44,655 nt of DNA, taken from Nitrospira sp. SB0662_bin_26 (GTDB lineage Bacteria; Nitrospirota; Nitrospiria; Nitrospirales; UBA8639). The stretch lies in NCBI GenBank assembly GCA_009840285.1, contig VXOF01000094.1, forward strand, positions 1 through 44,655, written 5' to 3'. The notes below the pieces were generated by a model, which made no database searches, was not told the origin of the DNA, and saw only the letters and a program-made list of their open reading frames with translations. Of this stretch, positions 34,031 to 43,067 are shown one piece after another. The first letter of the stretch is position 1. Each line of letters opens with the position of its first letter. Made by a program: the position numbers and the translations under genes.

Positions 34031-35704
34031 CTAACTTTTCTCGGCCAGCCGTACCGGCCCTTTTAGCCGTTCAGTGACTTGTTGAATGGATTGGTCAAGC
34101 CACTGCTCGATGACCGGAGAGAGAAATCCTTTTCCATTGAGTTCGAAGTCAAGGCCGTCTAACATTTTTGAATACTGTCCGGAACCGTAAAGACGATTCG
34201 AGATGACCAGCACTTTTCCAGTCTTGCTGCTTTCTTCGATGAATTCGCGTACTTCTTTGACGGCTTTTTCTCGTAACTCAGGCCAGTCTTCCCGGACCGT
34301 CATGGCCTTGATGGTTTTCAGTTTCGCGCAATGCGGATCCTGTCGGAGCTTCTCGATGTTGGCGTTGATGACCGACAACCATGCCTGGTTGTCCTCGTCG
34401 GTTTTTGTACCATGCGCGAGAAGAATGACGGTTTCCTCTGAAGGGTTTTGACTGATCTCCATGATCCGTTCATGCAAGACTTGTGCAATGTCGGCACCTT
34501 GCTCATAGCCACCGAAAGTGGAAAAAATGGCGGCGCTTCGAATTTGTGCGGGTGGGGTGCGGCCTTGCTGTAATTCATGGACATATTCGTCAGAAAGACC
34601 AAGAATATAATCCGTTTTGGCCTTCATGTGTTCGACGAGTCCATACATCCTTCCGAAGACAATTTTCTTCACACCGCGTTGTTCAAGACGAGACACGGCT
34701 TGTTGAATGATGGCTGAATCGCCCATGCCGTATGCCATTTCGATTTGATAGCGGTTGGTCAGCGGCGCAACGACTTCTTCAATGGCATCATTGTACGGCT
34801 GGATTGAGCCGTGAGGCATGATCACGACCCCGATTTCACCGGGGGCCACGTCACTCAAGTACTGATTCGCGGTTTTTTTGAGCCACACCAGCAGGTTCGA
34901 ATGAGGAGTGATCTCCGAGGGTTGAAACACCACGTTCAGCTTCTGAAATTTACGTTGTATCCAGTTTGTCATGGCCATCATGTGATCGAATTTGACGCCG
35001 ATGAACGCCGGGACCACCAAGGTGCGTCCCTGCCTGGCGGCCTGTTTTGTGATGTGCGCGGTTATCCCGTCATTTGTTTCTCGGGCGTTTTCAGCATCAC
35101 GGTGATAATAGACGACGATTTCACTGTCTCGAAACTCCCTGTATCGTTGGATGTACTCAAGGATCCGCGCTAAATCCTTTTTAATAGCCTGTTCACTTTG
35201 TTCATCACGGGCACCAATGCCGATCAGGATGAGTCGTTCGTCTTCGGGAGATTGGCTGATATCCTGGACGCGGTCGAGGAGGATTTGTCCGATCAGATAG
35301 CTTTCGGACATGCTCGGAGCCCATTCGACGGTCAGGCCGTCGGCATGGGCAGGCAAAAGGTTACGGATTGCTTGAAGTTGTGGGTCGGCATCGGAGAGGA
35401 ATAGAGGAATGACAACGACGGATTTTGCATTCAAGGCACGCAATTGCTTGAAAGCGTTTTTGACGTACGCCGTATACGCTGTGCCATGGTTTCCATACGT
35501 GTCGCCGACAAATGCCAGGGCTGCCGGGTAGTGAAGTTGAAATTGCTCGAATAGCTTCTTGGTTTCCTGATTCCCGAGAAATCCTCGGTCCGGTGCAACC
35601 ACCAGAAAGCCGGGCTGAGTTTGTGCGAAAACCGTGACGGGACCAAAGTTCACCATCGTCAGTAGAAGCAGAGCGATCCACAGTTTGTTCATTGGATGTT
35701 TCAT
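34031..35704 (-). CDS. Exported protein with four CbiX/CbiK-like chelatase repeats
   Basis: Codes for 557 residues. A signal peptide (about 5-28, A-Q-T-Q-P after it) is followed by four related alpha/beta units. Their first strands read F-L-V-V-A-P-D-R-G (about 33), L-I-L-I-G-I-G-A-R (about 163), V-V-I-M-P-H-G-S (H about 297) and V-I-L-L-A-H-G-T (H about 430). Class II chelatases (CbiX, CbiK, SirB) use a histidine in exactly this H-G-S position, so repeats 3 and 4 keep the metal-site histidine and 1 and 2 have lost it. AAGGAGG lies three bases before ATG 35707 and six before ATG 35704. Downstream of a haem-type TonB receptor, it may insert or remove metal from a tetrapyrrole in the periplasm. 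Confidence 0.75.
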   Translation of the reverse strand: MKHPMNKLWIALLLLTMVNFGPVTVFAQTQPGFLVVAPDRGFLGNQETKKLFEQFQLHYPAALAFVGDTYGNHGTAYTAYVKNAFKQLRALNAKSVVVIPLFLSDADPQLQAIRNLLPAHADGLTVEWAPSMSESYLIGQILLDRVQDISQSPEDERLILIGIGARDEQSEQAIKKDLARILEYIQRYREFRDSEIVVYYHRDAENARETNDGITAHITKQAARQGRTLVVPAFIGVKFDHMMAMTNWIQRKFQKLNVVFQPSEITPHSNLLVWLKKTANQYLSDVAPGEIGVVIMPHGSIQPYNDAIEEVVAPLTNRYQIEMAYGMGDSAIIQQAVSRLEQRGVKKIVFGRMYGLVEHMKAKTDYILGLSDEYVHELQQGRTPPAQIRSAAIFSTFGGYEQGADIAQVLHERIMEISQNPSEETVILLAHGTKTDEDNQAWLSVINANIEKLRQDPHCAKLKTIKAMTVREDWPELREKAVKEVREFIEESSKTGKVLVISNRLYGSGQYSKMLDGLDFELNGKGFLSPVIEQWLDQSIQQVTERLKGPVRLAEKS

Positions 35705-35953
35705 CATGAACCTCCTTATTAATGAAATAGCGACTCAATTTCAATATTCAAATGATAGCAGGTCGCTTGATGGAGGTACATGTTCATTTGCCTGAAAAAG
35801 ATGTCTGATTACCGGTTATGGCAAATGTGCGGCCAAGTCGAAAACAGGGGGATTGCTCAACAAAGTATGCTGCAGGGGAAATCGAGAGGTTTGCTGCCTC
35901 GCTATGGAAGAATGCTGTCGGATTTTATTCGGCGAAGTGCGTGCCGCACAGCA
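35705..35953. other. Intergenic region upstream of the chelatase-like gene
   Basis: A 249-nt gap between two - strand genes. Apart from the AAGGAGG ribosome-binding site of the chelatase-like gene and AT-rich sequence around 35725-35760 that could hold a promoter, nothing convincing is seen: no strong hairpin with a T-run, no clear Fur box and no coding potential. Confidence 0.5.
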
Positions 35954-38900
35954 TCATGGTTGTTGTTTATCGGGTTCCATCCAGGTAAGGATTTCCTTGA
36001 GATTTGCCCGGGCATCCCGATGATCGGGGGCGGCTTTCAGGATGTCCTGATAATGCGTGACGGCTTCCCGGTATTCGCCGGTTTGGGCCAGACTATTGGC
36101 TAAATTGAATCGGGCGGAAATCGATTTGGATTCACGCTTCAGCACTTCGCGGAACAACCTGGCCGCGGATTGATAGAGCCCCATTTGATAACGGGTCAAC
36201 CCCAGGTTGAACCAAACGGACGATATCTGGACCCATTCGGGGTCCAGACGGATGACGGATTCATAGAAATCCGCCGCTGCCTGATAATTTCTCTGTTGCG
36301 CGTGGCTCAAGGCCAGGTCGAACCTGACGTTGAGGTTCTGGGTGTTGACTGCCAGGGCCTTGTGCAGCCAGGGGATTGCGTCGTCGTATTGTTTTTCGAG
36401 AACCAGTGCGTGACCTTTGGCTGCCCAGGTCTGTTCCAGAAAGGTTCGGGTTTGATAGTTCGACGGCTGGAGTTCCCAAGAGTGGGCATACAGTTCAATA
36501 GCCTCCTCCGTGCGATTTTCCGCACGCGCCACGATGCCTTTCATCAGGAGTTGCGACGAAGTAGAGACTCGCGCCAATCGATCGCGCAAGTCGTCGTTCG
36601 AGAATGGGGCGACGTACACGACCTCGGTGAGGGAACGAAAGTGAGGGAGGAGGCTTGTCAACGTCTCTGCCGCCAAAGTTACCGTATTCAACGCGTTGAA
36701 GGCCAGGGGAGTCGAGTATTCGATGTAGCGGTTGTCATCGGTATTTAGCGGCGCATCACGCGTCCATTCCCGAAGTGCTTGGCCATGGCTGACGAACAGG
36801 CCCAGCAGATTATAGGGATCCGAATCAATCCCGGGCATGCCGCCCAATGGATCGTGGACTTCGTATCGTTCCAGGAAGCGTTGCAGGGGAACGTGGAGGG
36901 GATCGAGTCCGCCCAGAATCAACAGGTATCCGCCATTCAACCACAGGGAAGTCACCGGGAATACGGAGTGAAAGGTTCGGACCAGGGTCCGCAAATCGTC
37001 AGTGCCCAACTGGTTGATGGTGATCCATTGGGCCATGAGGCCGCCAGGAGCCAATTTGGCTCGACATTGCCGGTAATGTTCCTGGGTGTACAGGCTGCCG
37101 ACTCCGGTTTGGTAGGGGAAGAACAGTTCTTGCACGATGAGGTCGTACGCGTTACGTGTCAACCTGATGAAGTTGCGGCCGTCCTGTTCGACGACCCGGA
37201 CTTTGTGATGCTCGAGAACGCGAGTGTTCGCTTGGGCAAAGAAACGTTTTGCCGCTTCAATGACGCCACGAGAGATTTCGATGACGGTGACTTCTTCGAC
37301 TTCCTCGCGCAAGGTTGGTGAAAGAGTAATGCCCGTGCCTAATCCCACCACGAGCACGCGCCGGGGATCGGGGTGCAGGAAAAGCGGTAGATAGCCCTGA
37401 ATGCGCTGAACGCGAATCTCTTTGGGGGCGCTGCCTCCTTCCTGTCGCAGTCGGCTCGTGAGCAACTTGCGGGCCAGGGTTGCGTTGTCTTCATAGACCT
37501 CCGTGACCCCCAGCGCGTCTTCACGGTGATAGAGCACCCGTTGGGAATCCCCGGCGGCCGCGTGCCGGAAGGTGAGGTCTGCGTCGGATGCAAGCCAAGC
37601 CAGGATGCCGAGAAGAAACAGAAAGGTGAACCCTTTGCCCCATAGGTCGGGGACCCCGGCATGGTGTCGCCCGGTCTTGCCCCGCGCGGATGACAAGGGA
37701 ATACGCCACACAAGGAACGCCAGCGTGCCGACAAGACTGGCTGAGAGCAAGAGCCAGGTATGGGTCAACCCTAAAATGGTAAGAAGCCCGAAGGTCGTGA
37801 GCACGGCTCCGATCAAGGCGCCCCAATTATGCCACGCATATAACCGTCCCAAGGGAGAAATGACGGTCTCCTGTGCTTGACCGGGTAGCGGTGATGTCGC
37901 AAGGTCGCAGAGACTGCAGAATGCCATACCCAATCCGAACATGGGCACACCGAGAATCGTCAGGGCCAACAGAGCGTCGCCGAACAGGATTTGCGCGGTC
38001 GTCAACTCGTGCGGGCGCAGTTCTTGGAGGGTGCGATCAAACAGAGAGGCAATGTCACCCGCAATAGGCATGACCGTGAGTTGGGCGATGAGGGCGATGA
38101 AGAGTCCACACATGAACGGCGCGGACCGGTCCCGGACCCTATCTCTAAGCACGAGGTACAGACCCGAACCGAGTCCCATCATGAGCAACACCGTGGACAA
38201 GAGGATTCCTTCCGCGTAGGCCGTGACGTTCACGATGAGCCAGACGTATTGCGCGCCGATGATCTCCAGCGAAATCACGAGAAAACCGACGACTGCGCCA
38301 AATATTTGCAGGGCCGATAAAGACAATGGAGCGAGTGCGGCGGAGTGCGGCGTACCGCGTTTGCGAGGAGGCGAGGTTTCTTCCTTCATCGATTGAGCAT
38401 GGCCAGGCGCCCGGTTGCCTGCGAGGAAGGCGGCCAAGGCGAGGACGAGGTTCGTCGTCCCGAGTGCCAGCGAGGTCCGCTGTAACCCCAGCGCGGGAAT
38501 CAGACCAAGCGACGCGAGCGATCCCAATCCTGAGGCCAGGAGCCCGACGCAGTAAAGGAGACCTGGTTTGGTTGTATGTGAACGGGTCGCGCATCGTGTG
38601 AGCAAGGATGCGAGCACGGGAAAGTTCATCCCATGCAGGGTGGTGACAGGCAGGAGGAGTAGGCCGACGTAGAGGCCTCTGACCAAAAGATGCCTGAGCC
38701 CTTCGGTTTCCGGTGCAACCAGCACGTAGAGATGGTCACCCCAGTACAGGAACAAAGGAAACGCAATGCCCAGGAGACCCATCAGGGTTTGTAAGAGAGC
38801 GACGAGACGATAGGTGGAGCGGCTGCCGTGATGGTCCTCGGAGGTGCCCTTCCATCGGGCGATGACGTAACTGCCCAGGCCCAACCCGGCCATGAACGTG

Positions 38901-39028
38901 GCTAAGACAACGCCGAAGGCGGTCACCGTCATGCCGATGGAGGCGGTCAACAGCTTGATCCACACCACCTCATAGGCAATGCCGGCAAGAGAATGAACGG
39001 CGTACAGGAGCAGAATCAGCGTGCTCAT
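35954..39028 (-). CDS. Membrane protein fused to spermidine-synthase-like and TPR domains
   Basis: Codes for 1024 residues. About 1-485 are roughly a dozen hydrophobic helices. About 490-770 are a Rossmann methyltransferase fold of the spermidine synthase type, with V-L-V-V-G-L-G-T-G-I-T-L (about 553-564), D-G-R-N-F-I and D-L-I-V-Q-E-L-F-F-P. From about 830 to the end are five or so TPR units (for example W-F-N-L-G-L-T-R-Y-Q-M-G). Fused membrane/spermidine-synthase proteins are widespread, and their substrate is mostly unknown. There is no clear ribosome-binding site before the ATG. The TPR tail suggests partner binding. Confidence 0.8.
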   Translation of the reverse strand: MSTLILLLYAVHSLAGIAYEVVWIKLLTASIGMTVTAFGVVLATFMAGLGLGSYVIARWKGTSEDHHGSRSTYRLVALLQTLMGLLGIAFPLFLYWGDHLYVLVAPETEGLRHLLVRGLYVGLLLLPVTTLHGMNFPVLASLLTRCATRSHTTKPGLLYCVGLLASGLGSLASLGLIPALGLQRTSLALGTTNLVLALAAFLAGNRAPGHAQSMKEETSPPRKRGTPHSAALAPLSLSALQIFGAVVGFLVISLEIIGAQYVWLIVNVTAYAEGILLSTVLLMMGLGSGLYLVLRDRVRDRSAPFMCGLFIALIAQLTVMPIAGDIASLFDRTLQELRPHELTTAQILFGDALLALTILGVPMFGLGMAFCSLCDLATSPLPGQAQETVISPLGRLYAWHNWGALIGAVLTTFGLLTILGLTHTWLLLSASLVGTLAFLVWRIPLSSARGKTGRHHAGVPDLWGKGFTFLFLLGILAWLASDADLTFRHAAAGDSQRVLYHREDALGVTEVYEDNATLARKLLTSRLRQEGGSAPKEIRVQRIQGYLPLFLHPDPRRVLVVGLGTGITLSPTLREEVEEVTVIEISRGVIEAAKRFFAQANTRVLEHHKVRVVEQDGRNFIRLTRNAYDLIVQELFFPYQTGVGSLYTQEHYRQCRAKLAPGGLMAQWITINQLGTDDLRTLVRTFHSVFPVTSLWLNGGYLLILGGLDPLHVPLQRFLERYEVHDPLGGMPGIDSDPYNLLGLFVSHGQALREWTRDAPLNTDDNRYIEYSTPLAFNALNTVTLAAETLTSLLPHFRSLTEVVYVAPFSNDDLRDRLARVSTSSQLLMKGIVARAENRTEEAIELYAHSWELQPSNYQTRTFLEQTWAAKGHALVLEKQYDDAIPWLHKALAVNTQNLNVRFDLALSHAQQRNYQAAADFYESVIRLDPEWVQISSVWFNLGLTRYQMGLYQSAARLFREVLKRESKSISARFNLANSLAQTGEYREAVTHYQDILKAAPDHRDARANLKEILTWMEPDKQQP

Positions 39029-39049
39029 GGGAACAGGAGAGGGGCTATC

Positions 39050-39078
39050 ATTGCATGTTAGCGGGGTCAGGAGTTCAA
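39050..39078 (-). promoter_or_regulatory. Candidate promoter of the membrane/TPR fusion gene
   Basis: On the - strand, TTGAAC (39078-39073), a 17-nt spacer and TGCAAT (39055-39050). It lies just after the terminator of the receptor gene and about 20 nt before the start codon, consistent with a separate transcript. Both hexamers match consensus in four positions. Confidence 0.3.
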
Positions 39079-39086
39079 AGAAACAA

Positions 39087-39111
39087 GAGAGGCCGACGAA
39101 GTCGGCCTCTC
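39087..39111 (-). terminator. Terminator of the TonB-dependent receptor gene
   Basis: A perfect 11-bp stem, GAGAGGCCGAC and GTCGGCCTCTC, with a three-base loop. On the - strand it is followed by TTGTTTCTTT. It lies 67 nt after the receptor stop codon and separates that gene from the downstream membrane/TPR gene. Confidence 0.75.
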
Positions 39112-39177
39112 GGACGTGACTCCCGCAGGGGGAAGGAGGAGCAGCAGCAGAGAGTCACGGGTTGGAACACGTTGACG

Positions 39178-41526
39178 CTAGGGCAGATTCAGGGAGTACC
39201 AAAACGATATCTTGGGATTGACTCCCGCTTCTGGAAGGGATGACAAATGTCGTCGGTAATTCCTGTCCGTCAGGTTATCCACCCCGAGGTTGACTCGAAA
39301 CCCTTGGAGCCACGACTTCGGAAGTTCGGGGAGCAACGCCCTGGCTGGTTGCACATTGGCCCAGATGTCGAAGAGCACGTAGCCGGGGGTTGGGGTCCCA
39401 GCCACGAAGGGATCATCGGAGACCGCCACGCGATTCTGGTCATCTACGATTTGCGAGCGGGCGCCTAGGTTCAATCCCCAAGCATCGTAGAAATAGTCGA
39501 TGCCCAGCACGCCACGATTTGGGGGAATGTTGCTTATTGGCCGCCCGTTGGTTTTATCCGTACCGTGCGTGAACGTGTAGTTCCCTGACACGACGATATT
39601 CTCATGCGCGCGCCATTGAAACTCGGCTTCTACTCCGTGGATCAAAGCATCAGGCACGTTCCTGAACGTTTGGATACTTGGCTGTCCCGGCTGAAGGAGT
39701 GTGCCCAAGTGGAATCCCGGCCTCGCGGAAGTGCCAAAACTTATCCAGGGACAAGCCATCTGTCCCTGTCTGAAATTTGGGGTTTCAGTATTGCACACTT
39801 GCGGTCTGCCCGGCCCTCCGGAGACAAAATCAATAAAATCCCTGAATTTGTTTCTGAAGTAAGTCCCCTTGAAAATGAGCTGATCCTTGTCGGAAAGCAC
39901 TTGGGGTAAGTTCAGGCGGAAGCCGGCGTCGATATTCCGGCTGCGTTCCGGTTTCAGATCGGGATTCGGCCGGAACACGCTGCCGGGCAAATGTGTGCCG
40001 GAGATAAAGAGTTCCCCGAACGTGGGTTGACGGAATCCATGGGCATAGTTTGCCGTGAGGAACAGGAAGTCCGTGACCTGGATGACCGTACCGATTTTCG
40101 GGTTGAGAACCCCCACGGATTTAGTTTCCCGCCCGGCCGCTCTATTCTCCCAATTATCCCATCGTAGCGCGGGAATGAGGGTAACGCGATCCATGATCGT
40201 CATCTCATCCTGAATGTACAGGGCGAAGGTGTCGGCTTCTGCAGCAGGGAAAAAAGTTTCGGCTCCCAGAGGAGTGGTTCCGGCAGTCAGGCCGGCAGGA
40301 ATAGGGGTAGTGAAATACGGCGGCACGAAGCCGCAGCGGGGAGGAAGCAATCCCGCCCGTGGATTACAGGGTTGGCCCGGGGTATAAACAAAGAATTCAT
40401 TGGTATAACGACTCCCCTGGCTCTTTTGCGTGTTCCGGAAATATTCCGAACCGAAGGTCACGATGTGGTGGTGCGTCGAAGGATCGCCGAAGTTCATGGA
40501 ATTCCTGAGATCATATCCAAAGGTATCGAACCCGAAATCGTCTCGTTGCTCGGGGTCGGTAATCCGGCTTTCCGTGACGTCTAACGTCGTCAGATAGACG
40601 AACCCCCGGAGGTCCAGGTAGGGGTTCGCCGGATCATTATGCGTGTATCCCAGGCGGTACGTGATTTGACGGTTCACCCGGTCCGCAATGGAACTTTGTT
40701 GGGTGGGCATACTATTGGCCTGGAAGGGGATCTGTGCGGCTTGTCGAGTGGCTTGAACGGAAAATTCAGCTTCATCATACTGTGTTGGTCTCCACACGAT
40801 CTTACTTAAATTGGCCGCGGTGTCTTGGGCGGAATTGGATAAACGGTCCAAGTCCCCGCCGAGGCGAACGTTCTCCCCGGCCCGGAAAGTGCCGCTGGTC
40901 ATGACTGCGACCTGATTGGTGAGGCGGGCCGATAGGGTGGTGGTGGAGAGCAGCTCTTCATTGGCGTATTGGTAGCCGAACTTTTGCCGTATGCCGTACT
41001 TCATGTCCGGAGCCAGATAGTCCGAGGGATCCTTGGTTTCCATGGCCACGACCCCGCCCACGGCCTGGCTGCCGTACAGGGCCGATCCCGGTCCCCGAAT
41101 GACCTCGACCTGTTTGAGTTGATCCATATCGATAAAGGTGCGGCCCTTGTGCCCGGATTGGAATGTGAGCCGCATGCCGTCCAGCAGCGTGAGGACGCGA
41201 TCGCCGGATAGTCCTCGAATGTTCGGGCCCTCCGCCATGGTCCGTGGCCCCCCGCCCGTCGTCACGCCAGGTTCGTAGCGCAGGACGTCGTCCAGGCTTT
41301 GCGCCTGGCGTTGTTGAAAATACTCCTGGGTCAGGACGCTGACTTCGCCCGGCGTCGTCAACGTGTCTCGTTCGGTTTTGGTCGCGCTGATCGTCACCTG
41401 CTCGAGTCGCAATTTGACTCTCTGTGGCTGTGAATCCTCTTTGTTTCCAGCGTTTTGAGCATGCGCCTGCGCCGTAAAAAGCCCGGACAGCAGAAGGACG
41501 GCCAGCAGACAATATGTTCTGGTCAT
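39178..41526 (-). CDS. TonB-dependent outer-membrane receptor, haem-type
   Basis: Codes for 782 residues. A signal peptide (1-23) precedes a TonB-box-like V-T-I-S-A-T-K-T-E, a plug (about 55-165, with L-D-D-V-L-R-Y-E-P-G-V and V-E-V-I-R-G-P-G-S-A-L-Y-G) and a 22-strand barrel. Near 497-525, F-R-Q-P, then a histidine in G-T-H-L-P-G, then N-P-D-L-K-P-E match the FRAP-His-NPNL arrangement of haem/haemoglobin receptors. The C-terminus Y-S-L-N-L-P lacks the usual final aromatic. A Fur box overlies its promoter. Iron or haem uptake is likely, though ligand specificity is inferred. Confidence 0.85.
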   Translation of the reverse strand: MTRTYCLLAVLLLSGLFTAQAHAQNAGNKEDSQPQRVKLRLEQVTISATKTERDTLTTPGEVSVLTQEYFQQRQAQSLDDVLRYEPGVTTGGGPRTMAEGPNIRGLSGDRVLTLLDGMRLTFQSGHKGRTFIDMDQLKQVEVIRGPGSALYGSQAVGGVVAMETKDPSDYLAPDMKYGIRQKFGYQYANEELLSTTTLSARLTNQVAVMTSGTFRAGENVRLGGDLDRLSNSAQDTAANLSKIVWRPTQYDEAEFSVQATRQAAQIPFQANSMPTQQSSIADRVNRQITYRLGYTHNDPANPYLDLRGFVYLTTLDVTESRITDPEQRDDFGFDTFGYDLRNSMNFGDPSTHHHIVTFGSEYFRNTQKSQGSRYTNEFFVYTPGQPCNPRAGLLPPRCGFVPPYFTTPIPAGLTAGTTPLGAETFFPAAEADTFALYIQDEMTIMDRVTLIPALRWDNWENRAAGRETKSVGVLNPKIGTVIQVTDFLFLTANYAHGFRQPTFGELFISGTHLPGSVFRPNPDLKPERSRNIDAGFRLNLPQVLSDKDQLIFKGTYFRNKFRDFIDFVSGGPGRPQVCNTETPNFRQGQMACPWISFGTSARPGFHLGTLLQPGQPSIQTFRNVPDALIHGVEAEFQWRAHENIVVSGNYTFTHGTDKTNGRPISNIPPNRGVLGIDYFYDAWGLNLGARSQIVDDQNRVAVSDDPFVAGTPTPGYVLFDIWANVQPARALLPELPKSWLQGFRVNLGVDNLTDRNYRRHLSSLPEAGVNPKISFWYSLNLP

Positions 41527-41623
41527 GCCTCTCTCCTTTTGTTGTAAAAATGAGCACGGAGGGTGCGGCTGTGCTCTTTCCGGCGACGACAGGAAAATAT
41601 CAGTCCATTAACAATTTTGACAT

Positions 41624-41638
41624 GCATAATCATTTTCA
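41624..41638. promoter_or_regulatory. Fur box before the TonB-dependent receptor
   Basis: Read on the - strand, TGAAAATGATTATGC matches the 7-1-7 Fur consensus (TGATAATnATTATCA) at 11 of 14 informative positions. It lies about 100 nt before the receptor start and just downstream of a good extended -10, where repressor would block initiation. Iron-dependent repression by Fur is the natural reading. Confidence 0.6.
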
Positions 41639-41645
41639 ATTTATG

Positions 41646-41654
41646 ATCATAGCA
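41646..41654 (-). promoter_or_regulatory. Extended -10 promoter element of the receptor gene
   Basis: On the - strand the sequence is TGC-TATGAT, an extended -10 with five of six matches to TATAAT. The -35 region (TTTCAA, 16 nt upstream) is weak. The predicted start falls at the edge of the Fur box. The same bases are part of a palindrome TATGATCATA (41642-41651), which may be a further half-site. Confidence 0.45.
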
Positions 41655-41768
41655 TAACCGGGATTTTTTGAAATGTTCATTGACCGGAAATTCATGTCCA
41701 TTCGCCGGAAAAACTTCTTTGGCGATGGTTTATTTCATGGGGCAGGCGTGAAAATGCCTATTCGCTCT

Positions 41769-42215
41769 TTAGTATTGGAGGGAAAGGGTCACTGATAAAC
41801 CCTGAGGGGAAAGCTCGAAGGATGTCTCTTGAAAGGTAGGAGGACCCATGACAAGCGGGTTCAGGCTCAGCCCATACCCTTCCGACGGCCACATGCCGAG
41901 GACTCGATTGAGCCTGTTGTCTTCGTTCTCATCATGGTATGCCATGATCGCGTAGGCTCCAGGGGGAAGGTCCGTGAATTCCACAACGGCTGTTCCCTCA
42001 TTGGCCTTCGTTGTCTGAACCCTAAAGTACCGCTCCTCATCGGGAAACGTATCAGGCGTATTGAAAAGAAGCACGCGGACGGGCTGTGAGTCGTTACGGA
42101 CTTTCTCTACTGTGACGTGGAGCGTGGCGGCATGGCCGGTGGCAGCGGCCAACAGGCCAACACCTGCCCCACAGCACATGAGCCACCGCCACTTGATTAT
42201 GCCGCGGGTGTTCAC
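41769..42215 (-). CDS. Exported DUF2141 family protein
   Basis: Codes for 148 residues from a GTG. A signal peptide (about 12-29, ending A-T-G-H-A-A) leads into a beta-sandwich with V-R-V-L-L-F-N-T-P-D-T-F, D-L-P-P-G-A-Y-A-I-M-A-Y-H-D-E-N and P-S-E-G-Y-G-L-S, the DUF2141 pattern. The function of the family is not established. It is 28 nt after exbD, so it is part of the TonB/ExbBD transcript. An internal ATG 12 codons in is an alternative start with a shorter signal sequence. Confidence 0.75.
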   Translation of the reverse strand: MNTRGIIKWRWLMCCGAGVGLLAAATGHAATLHVTVEKVRNDSQPVRVLLFNTPDTFPDEERYFRVQTTKANEGTAVVEFTDLPPGAYAIMAYHDENEDNRLNRVLGMWPSEGYGLSLNPLVMGPPTFQETSFELSPQGLSVTLSLQY

Positions 42216-42243
42216 AGGGACGACTGCGCTGTTCTACGAGTCG

Positions 42244-42618
42244 TCACTGCTGTTCCACGGCAAGACTGATCTTCGTCAAGCCCGCGCCTCTCACGTCATC
42301 CACGACGTCGACGAATCGCTCGAGTTGAATCATGCGATCGGCTCGAACGAGGACCAGCGTTTCAGGCGAGAACTGCTGCAATTCGCCGAATATCGCTTCC
42401 TGCGGAAGCTGGGCGCCATCCAGAAAGATCTCCCCTGAGGACGTTATCGTAATCGTAATTGGCTCGCTCGGCGTGGCGCTTGTGGCATCGGCTTGAGCAA
42501 GATCCACGGGAATCTGTCCGGTTGAAATGAAGGTCGCCGTCGTCAAGACGATGACCAGCAGGACCAGCATCACGTCGACTAGGGGAATGACGTTGATCTG
42601 GTTCAGTTCATGATCCAT
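42244..42618 (-). CDS. exbD: Biopolymer transport protein ExbD/TolR family
   Basis: Codes for 124 residues. A single transmembrane helix (about 12-32) contains the essential aspartate in I-P-L-V-D-V-M-L-V-L-L, followed by a periplasmic domain ending L-V-R-A-D-R-M-I-Q-L-E-R-F-V-D-V. ExbD and ExbB use proton flow to energise TonB. Overlaps exbB by 11 bases. The adjacent tonB and receptor favour ExbD over TolR. Confidence 0.88.
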   Translation of the reverse strand: MDHELNQINVIPLVDVMLVLLVIVLTTATFISTGQIPVDLAQADATSATPSEPITITITSSGEIFLDGAQLPQEAIFGELQQFSPETLVLVRADRMIQLERFVDVVDDVRGAGLTKISLAVEQQ

Positions 42619-43033
42619 TGAGGGCCTTGTATTGTGTCATTAACTCCGCCACGCGGCGGCGTAGCGCGTTGTTCAAGACGACACAGGGAATGGCGACGAG
42701 CAACCCGACCGCCGTGGCCTTCAGGGCCAGGCTCAACCCGACCATGATGGCGCTCACCTCGATTGTCTTGGTTGTGCCCATGGTGTGGAAGGTGACCATG
42801 ATTCCGAGGACAGTGCCCAACAGCCCGATATAAGGCGCGTTCGCGGCCACGGTGCCGATGACGACTAATCGTTTGGTCAGGGATATCTCCAGCTGCTGCA
42901 CGTTGGCGAATTGAGTCAGGGCCGTGCGCCGGTAAAAGAGCCACCGTTCGAGGGCAACGGCAACGGCCCACATGCTCAGCAGCAGGAGGAGTCCAATAAT
43001 TCCATAGTCAATGATAGTGTGTAAGGCGGTCAT
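42608..43033 (-). CDS. exbB: Biopolymer transport protein ExbB/TolQ family
   Basis: Codes for 141 residues, at the short end for the family. Transmembrane helix 1 is at about 9-28, and helices 2 and 3 lie around A-P-Y-I-G-L-L-G-T-V-L-G-I-M and A-L-K-A-T-A-V-G-L-L-V-A-I-P, the MotA/TolQ/ExbB proton-channel signature. It lacks an N-terminal periplasmic extension. It forms the pentameric channel around ExbD. Located between an unknown exported protein and exbD in a tonB operon. Confidence 0.88.
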   Translation of the reverse strand: MTALHTIIDYGIIGLLLLLSMWAVAVALERWLFYRRTALTQFANVQQLEISLTKRLVVIGTVAANAPYIGLLGTVLGIMVTFHTMGTTKTIEVSAIMVGLSLALKATAVGLLVAIPCVVLNNALRRRVAELMTQYKALNGS

Positions 43034-43067
43034 GCGGTCACGTTCTCCTTTGTATTCCCTTCATGGC

